This document shows positions 1 to 10,783 of a stretch of 64,000 nt of DNA, in pieces (within the stretch, counting starts at the first letter, position 1; each line of letters starts with the position of its first letter). The notes under the pieces are model-generated. The model worked only from the letters and a program-made list of their open reading frames with translations. It was not told the DNA's origin and made no database searches. This DNA is from Actinernus sp. WN-2022 (lineage: Eukaryota; Cnidaria; Anthozoa; Actiniaria; Actinernidae). The stretch lies in contig JAOWCC010000577.1 in the NCBI GenBank assembly GCA_030867875.1, positions 86,223,740 to 86,287,739 on the forward strand. The letters are read 5' to 3'. Position numbers and translations under genes: made by a program.

Positions 1-320
1 GTCATTGACAGCGTTTTTTTTTTGCAGAAGGTAATTGTTTTGGATTTACTATAATTATTTTGGGGCTAATAAGTAATGTAATTAACTGATGTCAAACCTT
101 GAGCTTTTTTAAAGCCTAGTATAAAGTGCCAACCACGCTAACAACTAAACTTTCTTATCGTTTCCTTACAAAGTAGGTTGTTTGCGGAAGGAGCTGTCTT
201 AGATTTGGCATAATCATTTAGGCGTAAGAAGAATAACTTGTGATCTTAAAGGCCTTTAGCGTTTCTTAAAAGCCTATAGAGAAAGTGCCCACCACGCTAA
301 TAACTCCTTTTTACTCGTTT
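1..320. repeat. Diverged two-copy tandem duplication, about 165-bp unit
   Basis: Two adjacent blocks align in the same order. Both begin with TTTGC(A/G)GAAGG, continue through an AT-rich stretch with TAAT(T/C)ATTT, and end near AAAGTGCC(A/C)ACCACGCTAA. The first block starts at about 24 and the second at about 181. No coding sequence is apparent. It may be part of an older dispersed repeat cut by the window edge. Confidence 0.6.
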
Positions 321-338
321 ACTAAAAGCTCTTATGTT

Positions 339-480
339 CTTAAAGGGCCGTGTCACGTGACATGCCTTTATATTCGCAGTCCCGGCCAGACAGTTATTTT
401 CATAGATTTTCATATGAACTGACGAACCTCGCGCACATGTGGGAGAAACAACTACCAAACTGTACTCAGTAGTCGTAGTC
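339..480 (-). mobile_element. Half of a TTAA-type MITE
   Basis: The end at 339-360 (TTAAAGGGCCGTGTCACG) matches the terminus of the complete TTAA element at 39050-39338. The next 110 bases match that element in reverse orientation. The partner terminus is not found downstream, so this is a truncated copy. A 62-codon frame here is shared at protein level only because the DNA repeat is shared. Confidence 0.6.
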
Positions 481-773
481 TTCAAGAAAAATATTGCGAA
501 TCATATATCAATTAACGATCAAGCATTGAGGAGAATTTAACTTTTTGTAGTGAATCAAGAGCCACCAATCGAACACGGACTCCATATATCCACAACACCA
601 TGACAACACCAAAGGTGCCGCCTTCGTGAAACAACGCAATCGAACTGTGGAAGGGTTAGACCTTCGGTTTGTCGAAGACCGTTGGACCATAGTTCATAGA
701 TGCATCCTTCTTTCCACATGAGACTTTATTTACTTTCTTCTACCAAATAAAAATATGATGAACAGTAGTCCAG
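481..773. other. No recognisable feature
   Basis: AT-rich DNA with only short reading frames. I see no splice-framed exon and no inverted repeat. Confidence 0.5.
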
Positions 774-1010
774 CGTACCGAAAAAGATGGCGGCTTCTAC
801 TTTTACCCACAATCCTTTGCGCGAGAAACACTTGAAATCCGTAATATAATCGCGGTAAAGAGGCTTTAAACTTTAAAATCAAGCAAGTGTAAATGCTGTT
901 ACCAATTCACTGTTATTGAAGAGAATATATGATTTCTACGTATTATTTTGACCGTGTTAGGTTCGCAAAGAATTGTGGTCAAATGTACAGCCGCCATCTG
1001 TGTCGGTACG
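774..1010. mobile_element. MITE with about 48-bp TIRs (CGTACCGA family)
   Basis: The left end 774-826 begins CGTACCGAAAAAGATGGCGG. The right end 962-1010 is its inverted complement, ending GTCGGTACG. Both arms carry a shared block around CCACAAT(C/T)CTTTGCG. The interior has no coding potential. The tandemly expanded element at 26817-27391 belongs to the same family. The target duplication is not clear. Confidence 0.75.
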
Positions 1011-2054
1011 GTGGATTGCGTGACTAGTCTTCCAGTGCGTGAAATGTATTGACCGATTTGTTATTTACGTTATAAGTAATGCTCCGGATAAGAAGGGAAC
1101 GGCTGAACAGCATGGAATGTAAACAGGCGTTAATTTTTATTCTTCTTTCTCGTAATTTCATTGGTTGATATTCATAAATTCAATAGAAGACCATCGAAGT
1201 AATGAACTTTCATTAGATAATTTTTGACGTTTAAATTTATTTTTGATCAAACTAACTATGGTTTGAGTTTGGAGAAATTCGTATTTGGGAATGTTATCAA
1301 ATTTGTGATTCAAAGATCTATTGTTAATCCCTTTCCCGTTGGCTGGATGGTGTTTTCTTTACGTTTTCACAGTAAAAATGGTCAACAGCATACAGTTTCC
1401 TACAATTTTTGCTTGTAACTTTGACTGTGCCGGACATCTCAGACAGTACTTGAGGCATATTCTAGCAAAATCGTATGTGCAGATATGCTGATTGCGTTGG
1501 GTCTATTGTTCTTGCGGGTAGTTCTTGCGGGTAGTTCTTACGCGAGCCATGACTTTATTTAATCAAGATTGAAGGTATTTTCGAGAGGAATTCAGTTATC
1601 TTTTTCCAGAATAAGAAAACACAAAATGATCATTACAAATCGCTTATATTGCGATGTTTTAGCCAATGGACTACAAATGTTTTCTGAATACCATATATCA
1701 GTAAGTGTTTGTAGCTTACAGTGTAAAATGTGCCTGAATCAGTGATTTTCAGGGACGATTCCATTTGAAATACCGTCCTTATTAAATCTAGCATGGTCAG
1801 ATTTTAATTCGTCTGTTACTCTGTCTACTGAGGTTTAAACACGTTCCAGAGCAACCCTGGATATTCCAAAGTACCCTTTTTTGGCGCGATTTAGTACAAT
1901 ATGTTATAATTTTTCAAATACCCACAAAGTGTTGCAAAACTGGCAAATTGTTTAGCGAGGAGTCGTTTCTTTAAAAAAAGGGGTGCTGCAAATTTGAGAG
2001 GTAACTGAAATATTTAGTCTGCTCACCGGTATGGCACTTTTGTGGTGTTACAGT
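1011..2054. other. No gene seen
   Basis: AT-rich sequence. The largest frame (1224-1418) has no domain and no exon-like boundaries. A short tandem repeat of GCGGGTAGTTCTT lies near 1515-1540. Confidence 0.5.
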
Positions 2055-2460
2055 ACGCAATAGTGAGAAATTAGAACTTCTTAACAAGAGAGCACTTAAG
2101 AGTTGTACACAATAATTATTCCTCTAAGTACGAGGATCTGCTGGATAAAGTAGGATCAGATCCCTTAAGGACATGCGCATTCAGGACATATACTTACAGT
2201 CGATTTTAAAGCCATTCATGGCGAATACACACCAGGTTATCTAAGGGAAATGTTTATATTGAGATCTACCGAACTGGGCTTACGAGGTCATCACAAGTTA
2301 ATCGTACCGAGGGTGAACACGACGACGCATGGCCTTCACTCTTTTAGATACATTGCAGCCAAAACCTGGAATATATAATCTCACAGATCAAACAAGATCC
2401 ACAGAACTACTCAAAGATGTTAAGACTCTTATCTGCATGTTAAATTTCGAGAATAGTTGT
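2055..2460 (+). pseudogene. LINE ORF2 C-terminal fragment, frameshifted
   Basis: Conceptual translation in shifting frames gives the typical C-terminal tail of a non-LTR retrotransposon polymerase. A segment like EKLELLNKRALR is followed by YEDLLDKVG, then FKAIHG, TPGYLREMF and a final AAKTWN block. At least three frame changes and a missing N-terminal part make it inactive. The reverse transcriptase active site is not included. The product would be the thumb/C-terminal region of a LINE ORF2 protein. The clade cannot be set from this fragment. Confidence 0.6.
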
Positions 2461-2529
2461 TGTAAATTCTGTATGTAAAGCATCATATTTACATTAGGTA
2501 CATTCGGTGTAAGGGATTCTGCTCTCGGA

Positions 2530-2860
2530 TGGGGTATGTGTGTGTATGTGTGTATCCATTGCTTTCTATTTTCTCGAGGGCGGTGGATATATACATATAT
2601 TTCTGAGAGTGTTTCTTCATTACATCGCGTGTACATTGAATATATTGTGCATACTTATGTATCTGTCTGTTTGCCTGTGTGTCTGTGCCGACCGTATTGT
2701 TTGTGTCTATATCTGCCTCTTTGTTTGTTTGGTTGTCTGTGCCGTTTGTCTATCTGTTTGTCTGTCTGTCTGTCTGTCTGTATGCCTGCCTGTTTGCCAA
2801 TCTGTGTCATTCGTTTAGTTGTTTGTATGCATACCTAGTCATGTACGTATACGGATATTT
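2530..2860. repeat. TG/TCTG-rich low-complexity tract
   Basis: A run of imperfect (TG)n, then TCTG/TTTG tetramers, densest at about 2640-2815 with a nearly pure (GTCT)n core at 2758-2780. Overlapping Cys/Val/Leu-rich frames on the plus strand are translations of the microsatellite. Confidence 0.85.
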
Positions 2861-3049
2861 GTAGTGTTCCACATATCATTAGAAACGATTATTGTAAATT
2901 TTAACTTAATATTAATAGCCATATAATTTAATATTATTTATTATTTCATTTCATTATTATTATTTTCTCGGAGATATTAGCTAAGTTACAAGCTACTCTG
3001 TAAATCCGAGTTTTAAATAAAATACCGGAATGTAATATATGTATTTATG

Positions 3050-3420
3050 CACGGAAATTTCCAAGTCACACCACAAGACTGATCGCAAAGTATGGCTTGG
3101 AAATTTCCAAGTCATGCACGTACACCACAAGACCGATCGAAAAGTATGGCTTGAAATTTCCAAGTTACACCACACCGATTGCAAAGTATGGCTTGAACAT
3201 TTCCAAGTCACACCACAAGACCGATCGCAAAGTATGGCTTGAAATTCCCCAAGTTACATCACAAAACCAATTCCAAAGTGCGGCACGAAAAATTACAAGT
3301 CACAGCACAAGACCAATTCGAAAGTGTGGCACGAAACTTTCCAAGTCACACTACAAGAGTATTAAAGCCAAAAGTGTGGCACGGAAATTTGAAGTCGCAC
3401 TACAAGACCAATTCCGGCCA
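3050..3420. repeat. Minisatellite, about 46-bp unit, 8 degenerate copies
   Basis: Copies begin near 3052, 3101, 3153, 3196, 3242, 3288, 3334 and 3384. Each has GAAATTTCCAAGTCACACC, then ACAAGACCGAT and AAAGTATGGCTTG or AAAGTGTGGCACG. The unit carries the palindrome GGAAATTTCC. Later copies share the GTGGCACG variant, so the array diverges along its length. One isolated inverted unit is at 6637-6683. Confidence 0.85.
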
Positions 3421-3925
3421 GCAATTTCTTTGGACATTTTCAAACTGAAGAAAGCTTATTCTTTGCCCATGTTGAATTTCCCTGCTAGCAGAGGTCTTTA
3501 TGGATCAATGCCTTTACATAGACGCTGTGGAACGCCCTCCCACGTAACTGCCACCAAACGACCACTATTTTAGCCTTCAACCGAAACCGCCTCTAAATAT
3601 GATCTGATAAGAAATCTTGACTTTACGGATATATCTGTGCAAACTAATAGAAACGTAAGAGATATTTAAGATTTTAGGTTTTAGGCTTATATTTAGCACC
3701 ATCAGCTCTATTTATTGGTATCGATTACTATTATTATAATTCCAGTTGTTTTTGTTATATACTAGCATTATTTAATATAAGCATTAGTATCTTAGTTTTA
3801 CAAATTACTTATTTTAGCTCGTTAATTAATTACATTTATGTTAAGTCACGACCCCACAAGCTCCAATCTTTAAACTTTATCGTGGATAAATAAAGGTCAT
3901 TGATTGATTGATTGATTGATTGATA
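3421..3925 (+). mobile_element. LINE 3' end with (ATTG)n tail
   Basis: The region at 3520-3590 translates, with one stop, to a LINE ORF2 terminus (an LWNALPRN block, then LAFNRN and a stop). About 300 bases of AT-rich 3' UTR follow, then AAATAAAGGTC and a (TGAT)n tail at 3899-3923. A tetranucleotide tail is typical of target-primed non-LTR elements. The element is strongly 5'-truncated and abuts the minisatellite. Confidence 0.65.
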
Positions 3926-4692
3926 TCTCTGTTATCAGAGAATTTGTTGAATCTCCTTTCTGCTTAATCTGGTGGCTGTTTGGGCTACACTCCTGTGTGT
4001 AGGACGGATGTCTTGGTTGAGTAAAGCTCCTTCGTGTGAAATTTAGTTGGCTGTCCGGCTGTTCACATATTCGAACTCGACACAACAACTGCCTGAAACT
4101 TCGTAATATCTATCTGATGGATGGTCTGCCGACATAATTTATAGTACAAACATCTGGTAGATGTGAAGCGGCATATTAGTACATTGCGTAGTCAGTAATT
4201 TCTTGGCAGGGGTCATGATGTCTATACAACAGAAACAGCATTCGCTGCAAACCGGACTTATTCTTGCTCTCATTCTTCGGGCTCCGTTCTTTGGCCACCC
4301 AATGACTTGAAAAGGTCGAAAGGCGAAGTGTGTAAGAATATGGGTGCTTTTTTGAATAAATTTTGAATTCATAGCTTGTTTGATTGTTCGTTGGTCGGCT
4401 AACACGTATATGTGAATACAATACATATAAATTTTATATTTCAGCCAATTAGAGCTCAGTTTTACTATGCAATACAGGGCGGTATTTCATGGCTAGATCA
4501 GGCCAATCAAAAAGCAGGAAATTTGGCGTCCTTTCTTTATCAGCCAATAAGAATTCAAGATTTTGAATACATAATTAGTCTGCAGACTCGTTCGCCACTT
4601 GAAACAGGCGAGAAAATGCGCAGTCTATCGTCCGGTAAGTTACTTTGTTTTCGTGATAAATATTACCGTAAATTTGTTTTTATAGGATAATA
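3926..4692. other. No gene seen
   Basis: Overlapping short frames on both strands without domain or splice context. The stretch at 4440-4630 has motifs such as TTTCAGCCAATTAGAG that recur near other repeats here, so it is probably decayed repeat DNA. Confidence 0.4.
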
Positions 4693-5049
4693 TGGTTATT
4701 TCATGGTACTCGCTGTATACCAAATAATACAAATTTCTCGTGAAATATTCGCCGGTATTCGTATAGGTAATCAAATTGGGACGAGTGAAATTAGGGATAA
4801 ATTGAACGCGTGTTTGTTAAAATCGAAGTAATTTGTGAAATTTATCGCTAATTTCACGAGTCTATTTGATTATCATTAATATTCTGGAGAGCAAATTATG
4901 ATCCAGAAAAAAAACATTATTTTAAGCGCGCGTATAGGCGGCGTTTGAAATTTCACATGTGAAATTACAAATTACGCGTGGAATTTCAAGTTGAAATTAG
5001 GGATTAATTTGTTTTTTATGGTATTACATAGAAAACCATGAAATAACCA
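4693..5049. mobile_element. MITE with 15-bp perfect TIRs (TGGTTATTTCATGGT)
   Basis: 4693-4707 and 5035-5049 are exact inverted complements. The 327-bp interior is AT-rich and repeats GAAATTAGGGAT(A/T)AATT and TGAAATT in both orientations. No coding sequence is present. I could not define a target duplication. Confidence 0.65.
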
Positions 5050-5700
5050 GTAAATATAGCTTTATTGGCACTTTGAGATAAAAGTACAGCAGTGTACACC
5101 CAATAAGCATGAGCGGAGAAAAAAGAAAAAAAGAAATACATAATAGGCTAATTTATAATTTCATCACAAAGTTAAATAACTTGTTTTATATAAATGTTGC
5201 TTAACTTTATAATATTCTCATCTGTCATTGAGATCACATAGTAAAATAGAGAAGAAAGATCGAACGAAGAGAAGGAAGATTTTCACCGTATAATTTGTTC
5301 AAGAACAACACCGAGTTTGTGTACACAAACATTTCCACACTTGAGAATAATGGAATTCATCACCAACTTCCGAATCGCAAACCTTTCAAATCCTTTTACC
5401 TCTTGGTATGCGCAAATAACGACCACGCTCAATTGGAAAATGATGAGCCGATAATCTCAATTTCGTCACAGCTCTACGGGTTTCAAAATCATGCACTTTA
5501 TTCAAATAACTCTCAAAAACGTAACAGCTTTTAACTTCTGCATGTAGTTCCAATTTTGAGTTTTTATGACCATGGATTATTTCCTCTCTCTCTTCATTCC
5601 AACTATCTATCATATCCCGCTATCTGCGAAGTGTCAAGTTTAACCAATCGGTTCACGGTTAGTGCTATTTAATGCGCTCAAAATTTAAATATTGGCACAA
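5050..5700. other. No gene seen
   Basis: Short frames only. The 5295-5534 frame and its antisense partner have no recognisable domain or splice context. Confidence 0.45.
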
Positions 5701-5839
5701 ACCGAATTATAATTGTCACTTAATACATTTTAGTTGCACGGCAGCGTTTTAGCGCTAACTGCTTTCAAACTTCGTAAGCCTGGGTTCTTCAAAGAAATCT
5801 TCACAATAACACGCACTTTACTGTTATCATTATACATCT

Positions 5840-5958
5840 CAGTAATATCTTATAGTCATATTTTATATATCAACATTTTATATTTTACATTGGTTAGTGT
5901 AACAGGCGAAGAGCCACCCAGTGGAAGTACTGTTACTAAACCATTATTATTATTATTT
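5840..5958 (+). mobile_element. Possible CR1/L2-like LINE 3' tail
   Basis: An AT-rich stretch ends in AGGCGAAGAGCC, GTGGAAGTACTG, TAAACC and an (ATT)n run at 5943-5957. This arrangement resembles tails of CR1/L2-type LINEs with ATT repeats. No ORF2 remnant is joined to it, so the call is tentative. Confidence 0.35.
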
Positions 5959-6318
5959 CACTGTATGTATACAATATTTGTAGCGTGAGTTGCTTGTCAT
6001 TTGTATAAATAACTAAATGCCGAAATTGCCTGCATGTAAACCACAATCTTAACAATGAACTGGCTTGATTCGTGCAAACGTCCAGTACATGAATCTGGGA
6101 TCTAAATTCGTCTTAACTCGCCCTAACTCACATACTATCATACAATTTTGAGCCCCAGTACCAGGGGCAGAGATGATAAAACATAGATGATACTCAACAA
6201 CCCAGGGTGTTACATTGGTCCTAACGTAGAAACTTGTCCCTCGCAACGTCTTCGCGGCTATGCCCCACTAATCCAAGGCCTGGGGAGGGGAGGTATTTAT
6301 ATTGACTGATGCATAACG

Positions 6319-6439
6319 AACAAATAATCCTCCAATCAATAACCACAATAATATATACAGCTTGGGGTAACTTTGCTACATGGAAAATATTGGGCTTGCA
6401 CGTGGCCCTAATACACACATCTGATTGGATGATTATTTG
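6319..6439. repeat. Short hairpin-forming inverted repeat
   Basis: CAAATAATCCTCCAATCA near 6320 pairs with TGATTGGATGATTATTTG near 6421, giving about 17 paired bases with a loop of roughly 80. It is probably a decayed small TIR element. Confidence 0.4.
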
Positions 6440-6636
6440 CAAGGACTATAAATATAATAAAAATAAATAAATATAAAAAACATAGAACCTTCAGACTCTT
6501 GTGTTTAAGTCTACTAGTGTATAACAGTTTCAGTATACCGTCTCTCTATAATATTATTCATTTTTAGAAAATTGTTGCTGTAGAGCAGATAAGATAAGTA
6601 AAGGAAAATATAGAATCAAGCAGAGATGAAAAGTGT

Positions 6637-6683
6637 CGGATTGGTCTTGTAGTGTGACTTGGAAATTTCCGTGCCATAGAAGA
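6637..6683 (-). repeat. Solitary inverted copy of the 3-kb minisatellite unit
   Basis: Reading the minus strand gives GGCACGGAAATTTCCAAGTC followed by ACACTACAAGACCAAT. This matches one unit of the array at 3050-3420, closest to its GTGGCACG variants. Confidence 0.75.
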
Positions 6684-6689
6684 GAAAAC

Positions 6690-7591
6690 CAACAGAAAAT
6701 TTGAGAAATTTATGCTGATTTTACGCAAATGCTCGAATTTTTGACGCACGAGTTTAGTATTCCTGTAAACATTAAGTTAGTATAGAGCGTTTTTTCCAAG
6801 TGTAACAAATGTGTTATATTTTAAAAATCATGTGCTTATTCTTACTGATATGTTTTCGATACCAATGTTTTGAAAGATATTTGATTTCTCCAATTTTATG
6901 TTTTCTCATTTAAGAAAAAGTAAAAAGCTGGTTTATAACAGAACATTTTACCACTTTTAGTATGGCTAAGGATGATTTTCATCCGTTTTTACTAAATATT
7001 TCCAGAATGAGCAACTTTAGAATATCCGTTGTTGCACTGGAACGTGTTGGTCAACTCAAAATCATAATTGTTTGCCTAAAGGATGAAAGAACAAACTATT
7101 AAAAATTTACCTGAGGGATTTAAGTTCGTACGGAAACTTGAGTTTGGATCCGTAATGACAGAAAAGATCCGTAGATTTACTTGTAATATACGTCTCAGAA
7201 AGGGCGCTGGTATCTTTATACGAAAATCCTTTCTTTACGTTTAGTGCTCGTAATGATTAATGGTCCATTCCAAAATATATAATATATCTCGCCGGAGTAG
7301 CATCTTTCAAACATTAATGAAAATAAAATTCATATTTAAATAAAATACAACATTTTCTCAGACAAAAGCACTTACGGCTTCCCTAAACAGGTCCGTTATT
7401 TTTTAACTTTTTTCTTCAAAAATAAATTAAATGAATAAATAAATAACCTTCATAAACTTTCAAGAATTGAACAATATTCAATAAATACTAAGAATAAATT
7501 AAGGTAGCTTAAGACTACGAACAAACGATCAAAGTTTAGACGTCTATATCTCAATTGAACATGCTTGTTTCACTTACTTCATGGCATCTTA
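6690..7591. other. No gene seen
   Basis: AT-rich DNA with A-rich runs near 7410-7500. No frame above about 60 codons and no clear inverted repeat. Confidence 0.5.
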
Positions 7592-7592
7592 G

Positions 7593-7934
7593 ACAGCAGA
7601 TTTTCTCAAACGACCTCTGATCAACTGACCCACTCACACATACTAAACGGCATGCAGTTTTATCAAGCGCTGTTCTCCAGAATAAATCACTTTTCAATGA
7701 CGGAATCACCGAATGTTGGGCAGGCCGGATGTTCGGTTGACACTGCTTTTTTTGTTGGACGAAAAATCAGTCAATTCTTGATTGAAAAAGTATTTTATGT
7801 CACCGACGATCTAAGCCTGTCAAATCTCGGTCAGTTTAGACAGCATATCCTAAATATGCACTCTTCCAAAAGAAAGCATCCACATTTCGAGTTCCGTAGC
7901 TTTTATGATGAAATGTTACTTACTTGTTGGGGTA
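7593..7934 (+). CDS. Candidate internal exon of an unknown protein
   Basis: The open frame has no ATG at its 5' end but is preceded by a pyrimidine-rich stretch and TTAG at 7589-7592, as expected of a splice acceptor. It stays open for about 114 codons to a possible donor (TGGG|GTAATT) near 7934. The translation has balanced composition and includes QFYQALFSRINHF, FFVGRKISQFLIEKV and FRSFYDEMLL. I do not recognise the family. No neighbouring exons were found within 2 kb, so it could be an isolated exon, a captured fragment or chance. Confidence 0.3.
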
Positions 7935-7984
7935 ATTATTTAATTATATTGTGGCAATCTACTGTGCATGATATGAGATAAATA

Positions 7985-8335
7985 GAGGTTTTGTTGTACT
8001 CGCAGCAACGAGGATTTCTCTAATTATAAGGTATTGTATGAATGAATTGAAAACAAGTAAAAAGGGTCAAGGTATTCATTTCCTGTGGCGCATATTCTCT
8101 ATAAATATATTCAAATGCGCTTCACAAAGGAGATCTTGAGACACGGACTGCTATTGTGGCGCAAAGTGCTGCACGTTTACAATCGAGTGTTTGTTAGTAT
8201 CTCAGAATACCAGGCTGTTGTGCCGGGAGATAACCCCCTTCTCTTCCACGAAATAGTACAACAGGTTTATATTTCACGTCCGTTCGTATAGATTAGAAGA
8301 GGAAGTAGACAAGGTGAACAGCTATATCTAATAAG
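7985..8335. other. Unresolved short frame
   Basis: A plus-strand frame at 8085-8291 encodes up to 68 residues without a known domain. It ends just before a tRNA-like stretch and is most likely repeat DNA. Confidence 0.35.
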
Positions 8336-8376
8336 TTCCGTGCCCTACCAACTGAGCTAACCAAAGCGACCAGTGC
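8336..8376 (-). repeat. tRNA-like A-box fragment
   Basis: The minus strand reads TTGGTTAGCTCAGTTGGTAG, matching a tRNA D-arm/A-box. No B box or cloverleaf partner is found next to it, so it is a SINE or tRNA pseudogene fragment, not a tRNA gene. Confidence 0.5.
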
Positions 8377-9178
8377 TTACACAATTTTAATTTGTCTTTA
8401 AAAAGACAAGTAAATAGTCTTTAGAAATCAGAGAAGCAAAGAAGGAAACTTTCAAATAAGAAACATCTCTTTTAACCAACTGCGGCGTCCTAAACAGTCT
8501 TAACACTTTATACAATAAAAAATGTAAAACAATAACGGTAAGAAGGGATTTTAAAAATTCCGCTCCACGGACAACTTATAATCTTACCGAAATGGAGTCA
8601 GTAGAAATCTAATCAAATACGTCAGTATATTTGTATAAAAGGAACATTTAAAAAACTTGGATAAATGCTATAGATCGAGCTGATAACTGCTGTAGGAAAC
8701 AAAGTTCCTCCAAGTAAATAATTTAGTTTAATAAATATTAAGTTTCTTAACCTCAGGAAATAACAAATACAGAGAAATTACTCTGCAAATGCTAAGTGTA
8801 CAGTTATTAATTCTAAAACTACAAAAATTCTGCGGCGAATCTCACAATTAACGCAAATCAGACAATTTTTTCCGTTTTTGATGAAACTGTGTGAAATACG
8901 AAACCCTCCGCGGAGACGCGATGTCTATTGAATTTACGAATCGAAGCTAAAACATATTTTAGTTTGGATCTAAGAACAAGATATGACGCAATCTAGTTCC
9001 GATTTGATTGAAAACGACAGGAAATGACGGGTTTTCAGCTTAGTACGACATTACTGCAAGCCTAATAATAATAAAAACAGACTAAGTGCTACTAATAATA
9101 TATAACCTTCGGCTAGGAGAATCTATAATGTTTAGCATCCAAAAGGAAAAAACAAATAATAATACTCCTGGGACCGGT
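8377..9178. other. No gene seen
   Basis: AT-rich sequence without long frames or clear repeats. Confidence 0.5.
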
Positions 9179-9301
9179 TGTTCGAAGCAAGGGTAACTTT
9201 ATCCCTAGGATAGCGCTAAATCTGTAATTGTAATCTGTACACTTTACCCTCCGGTTAGTGATTTAACCCCAGGGTTAGCACTTATACCTTTGCTTCGAAC
9301 A
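9179..9301. mobile_element. 123-bp fold-back element (TGTTCGAAGCA termini)
   Basis: TGTTCGAAGCAAGG at the left end pairs with CCTTTGCTTCGAACA at the right end. Subterminal GGGTAAC and GGGTTA blocks extend the imperfect pairing through much of the element. It is non-coding. Confidence 0.6.
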
Positions 9302-9519
9302 GATAGAAGAGAAATACCATGGGAATAGCCTGATATGCTTGCTATTCAAATATTTTCAACTGAATAAGTTTTTGTAATCTACTTTAATCTTTGTCATACT
9401 TGATTTCGATTTACAGTGAACCAATTTCAAGTTGCTTTAAATTTATCTTAAAAGCAGTATTTTTCATACAGCCGACTCGCAAACATTTAAATGGTTGAAC
9501 CCAGTTACATTAAATTTAA

Positions 9520-9979
9520 AGTGCCTATGAACAATATTTCTTTTATTTTAGGTATCCATTTTAAATCAAGTGAATAGTAGAATGGTAAAATATATTTTGC
9601 TTTGAATGCTGTGCCGCTGAGTTAAGGAGTTTTTAATATCTAAAGTGCTAATTACATGACGTCAAGGGAGGTATCTGCAATCACTTCTTAGTGGTTGTGA
9701 ATGGGCGTTCCTACTGATATAGGAAAACAAATTTCTAACATCATTTAATTGCAACCATGGATATAACACTGATAATTTGAAAAAATTGTTTAATTGTAAC
9801 AAAAAAGTTTGTATAATAATTGATGCCTCCCCTAACGTCAAGTAATTAACATTTTGGATATTAAAACCTCGGCCTTAACTCAGCAGCACAGCATTCAAAG
9901 CAAGATATATTGTACCATTCTACTATTCACCTGATGTAGAATTGATATCTAAAATAAAAAAAATAGGTTCATAGGCACT
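9520..9979. mobile_element. Palindromic TTAA-target MITE, about 150-bp arms
   Basis: TIRs begin AGTGCCTATGAAC and end GTTCATAGGCACT, flanked on both sides by TTAA (9516-9519 and 9980-9983), the target used by piggyBac-like transposases. The inverted arms extend about 150 bp with indels and include GAATGCTGTGC and GATATTAA blocks. It has no coding capacity. The element ending at 62393 shares the terminal TTCATAGGCACT|TTAA. Confidence 0.75.
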
Positions 9980-10169
9980 TTAATGTTGTGGGTTGAACCC
10001 ACACCGCCGTGATAATCTAAGCAATCTCACGTATGAAGATAGTCATAAAAATAAATTTAATTTCTTTCACGATCTCATTATCCCTTCCCAGGATCCTAAC
10101 CCCTTTCAGCATTATCCCTCTCTAAGTTCAATTTGTCCAATTAATATATCTTACTTTTATATCATACCT

Positions 10170-10245
10170 TTCGATTCCCCGCCGCGAGGTTTGAACCCAA
10201 GACCTTCAGTGTGCAAGATCAGAACTTTACCAATGAGCCACAGAA
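10170..10245 (-). repeat. tRNA-derived (SINE-like) sequence
   Basis: The minus strand shows an A-box-like TGGCTCATTGGTA and, about 40 bases later, a B-box GGTTCAAACC. The spacing fits a tRNA-derived Pol III promoter, but the acceptor stem is not conserved. I call it a SINE head or tRNA pseudogene. Confidence 0.55.
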
Positions 10246-10490
10246 AATTGCGATGGAAGGAATCAAACTTTTAAAAATAATAATCCTAACCCGTAACATA
10301 AACCTAACCCTAACCGTCAGTAAACAAGTTCCCAGGTAAACGACGAGTTCTCACCCATCTAGAGCTAGGATTCACAGGTAAACAACGTGTTCTGACTGTA
10401 ATGCGAGCACATTTGGTCAGGATCAGTCAACCCACAACATTAAATTTAAGGTGATGGATTCAACCCATTTAATGTTTGCGAGTCAGGTAT

Positions 10491-10620
10491 TTTCATCCAC
10501 TCGAATCCTTCATCAAAATTGTCTCAAATTTTCTCCAGTTTATCTGGAAAGCGGAAAGCATACTCTGCTAATCTGAGTAGTTATTTTTGTCTTTCGTCAT
10601 GAGGAAGTTTATGCTGGTAG
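10491..10620 (+). repeat. Dispersed repeat shared with 45110-45245
   Basis: The block containing CTCGAATCCTTCATCAAAA, GGAAAGCATACTCTG and TTTGTCTTTCGTCATGAG recurs on the opposite strand at 45110-45245. There it has a GAAGAAT expansion. The family is unknown. Confidence 0.5.
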
Positions 10621-10783
10621 ATGTGCCTTCTTTATAACTTTATACTGTGTTCTAGGACCTCTGCTAATGATTAGTTGAAAAAGTTGATGGATAATTGATT
10701 GGGAATGTTGTCAAAATCGAGCGCACATTTATAAATTCAGCAAATCATATCTGACATTTTCAGGGACATTTTTTGTCATGATA

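Larger units (their letters stand above)
9474..10490. mobile_element. Composite outer inverted-repeat element
   Basis: The left edge (ACTCGCAAACATTTAAATGG near 9476) is matched in reverse at 10459-10488 (CCCATTTAATGTTTGCGAGT). A second short palindrome, ACATTAAATTTAA, occurs inside both edges. Between them lie the TTAA element at 9520-9979 and a tRNA-like sequence at 10170-10245. The boundaries are approximate. Confidence 0.55.

Noticed and set aside
2536..2864. Overlapping Cys/Leu/Val-rich frames that resemble membrane or cysteine-rich peptides
   Set aside because: Translation of TG/TCTG low-complexity DNA in all three frames.
3050..3420. CRISPR array (regularly spaced repeats)
   Set aside because: Adjacent units have no unique spacers, vary in sequence, and the context is eukaryotic.
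8336..8376. tRNA gene
   Set aside because: Only an A-box-like half is present; no B box, no acceptor stem pairing.
10290..10316. CCTAACCCTAACC, considered as interstitial telomere repeat
   Set aside because: Only about two units; too short to be more than chance or a relic.
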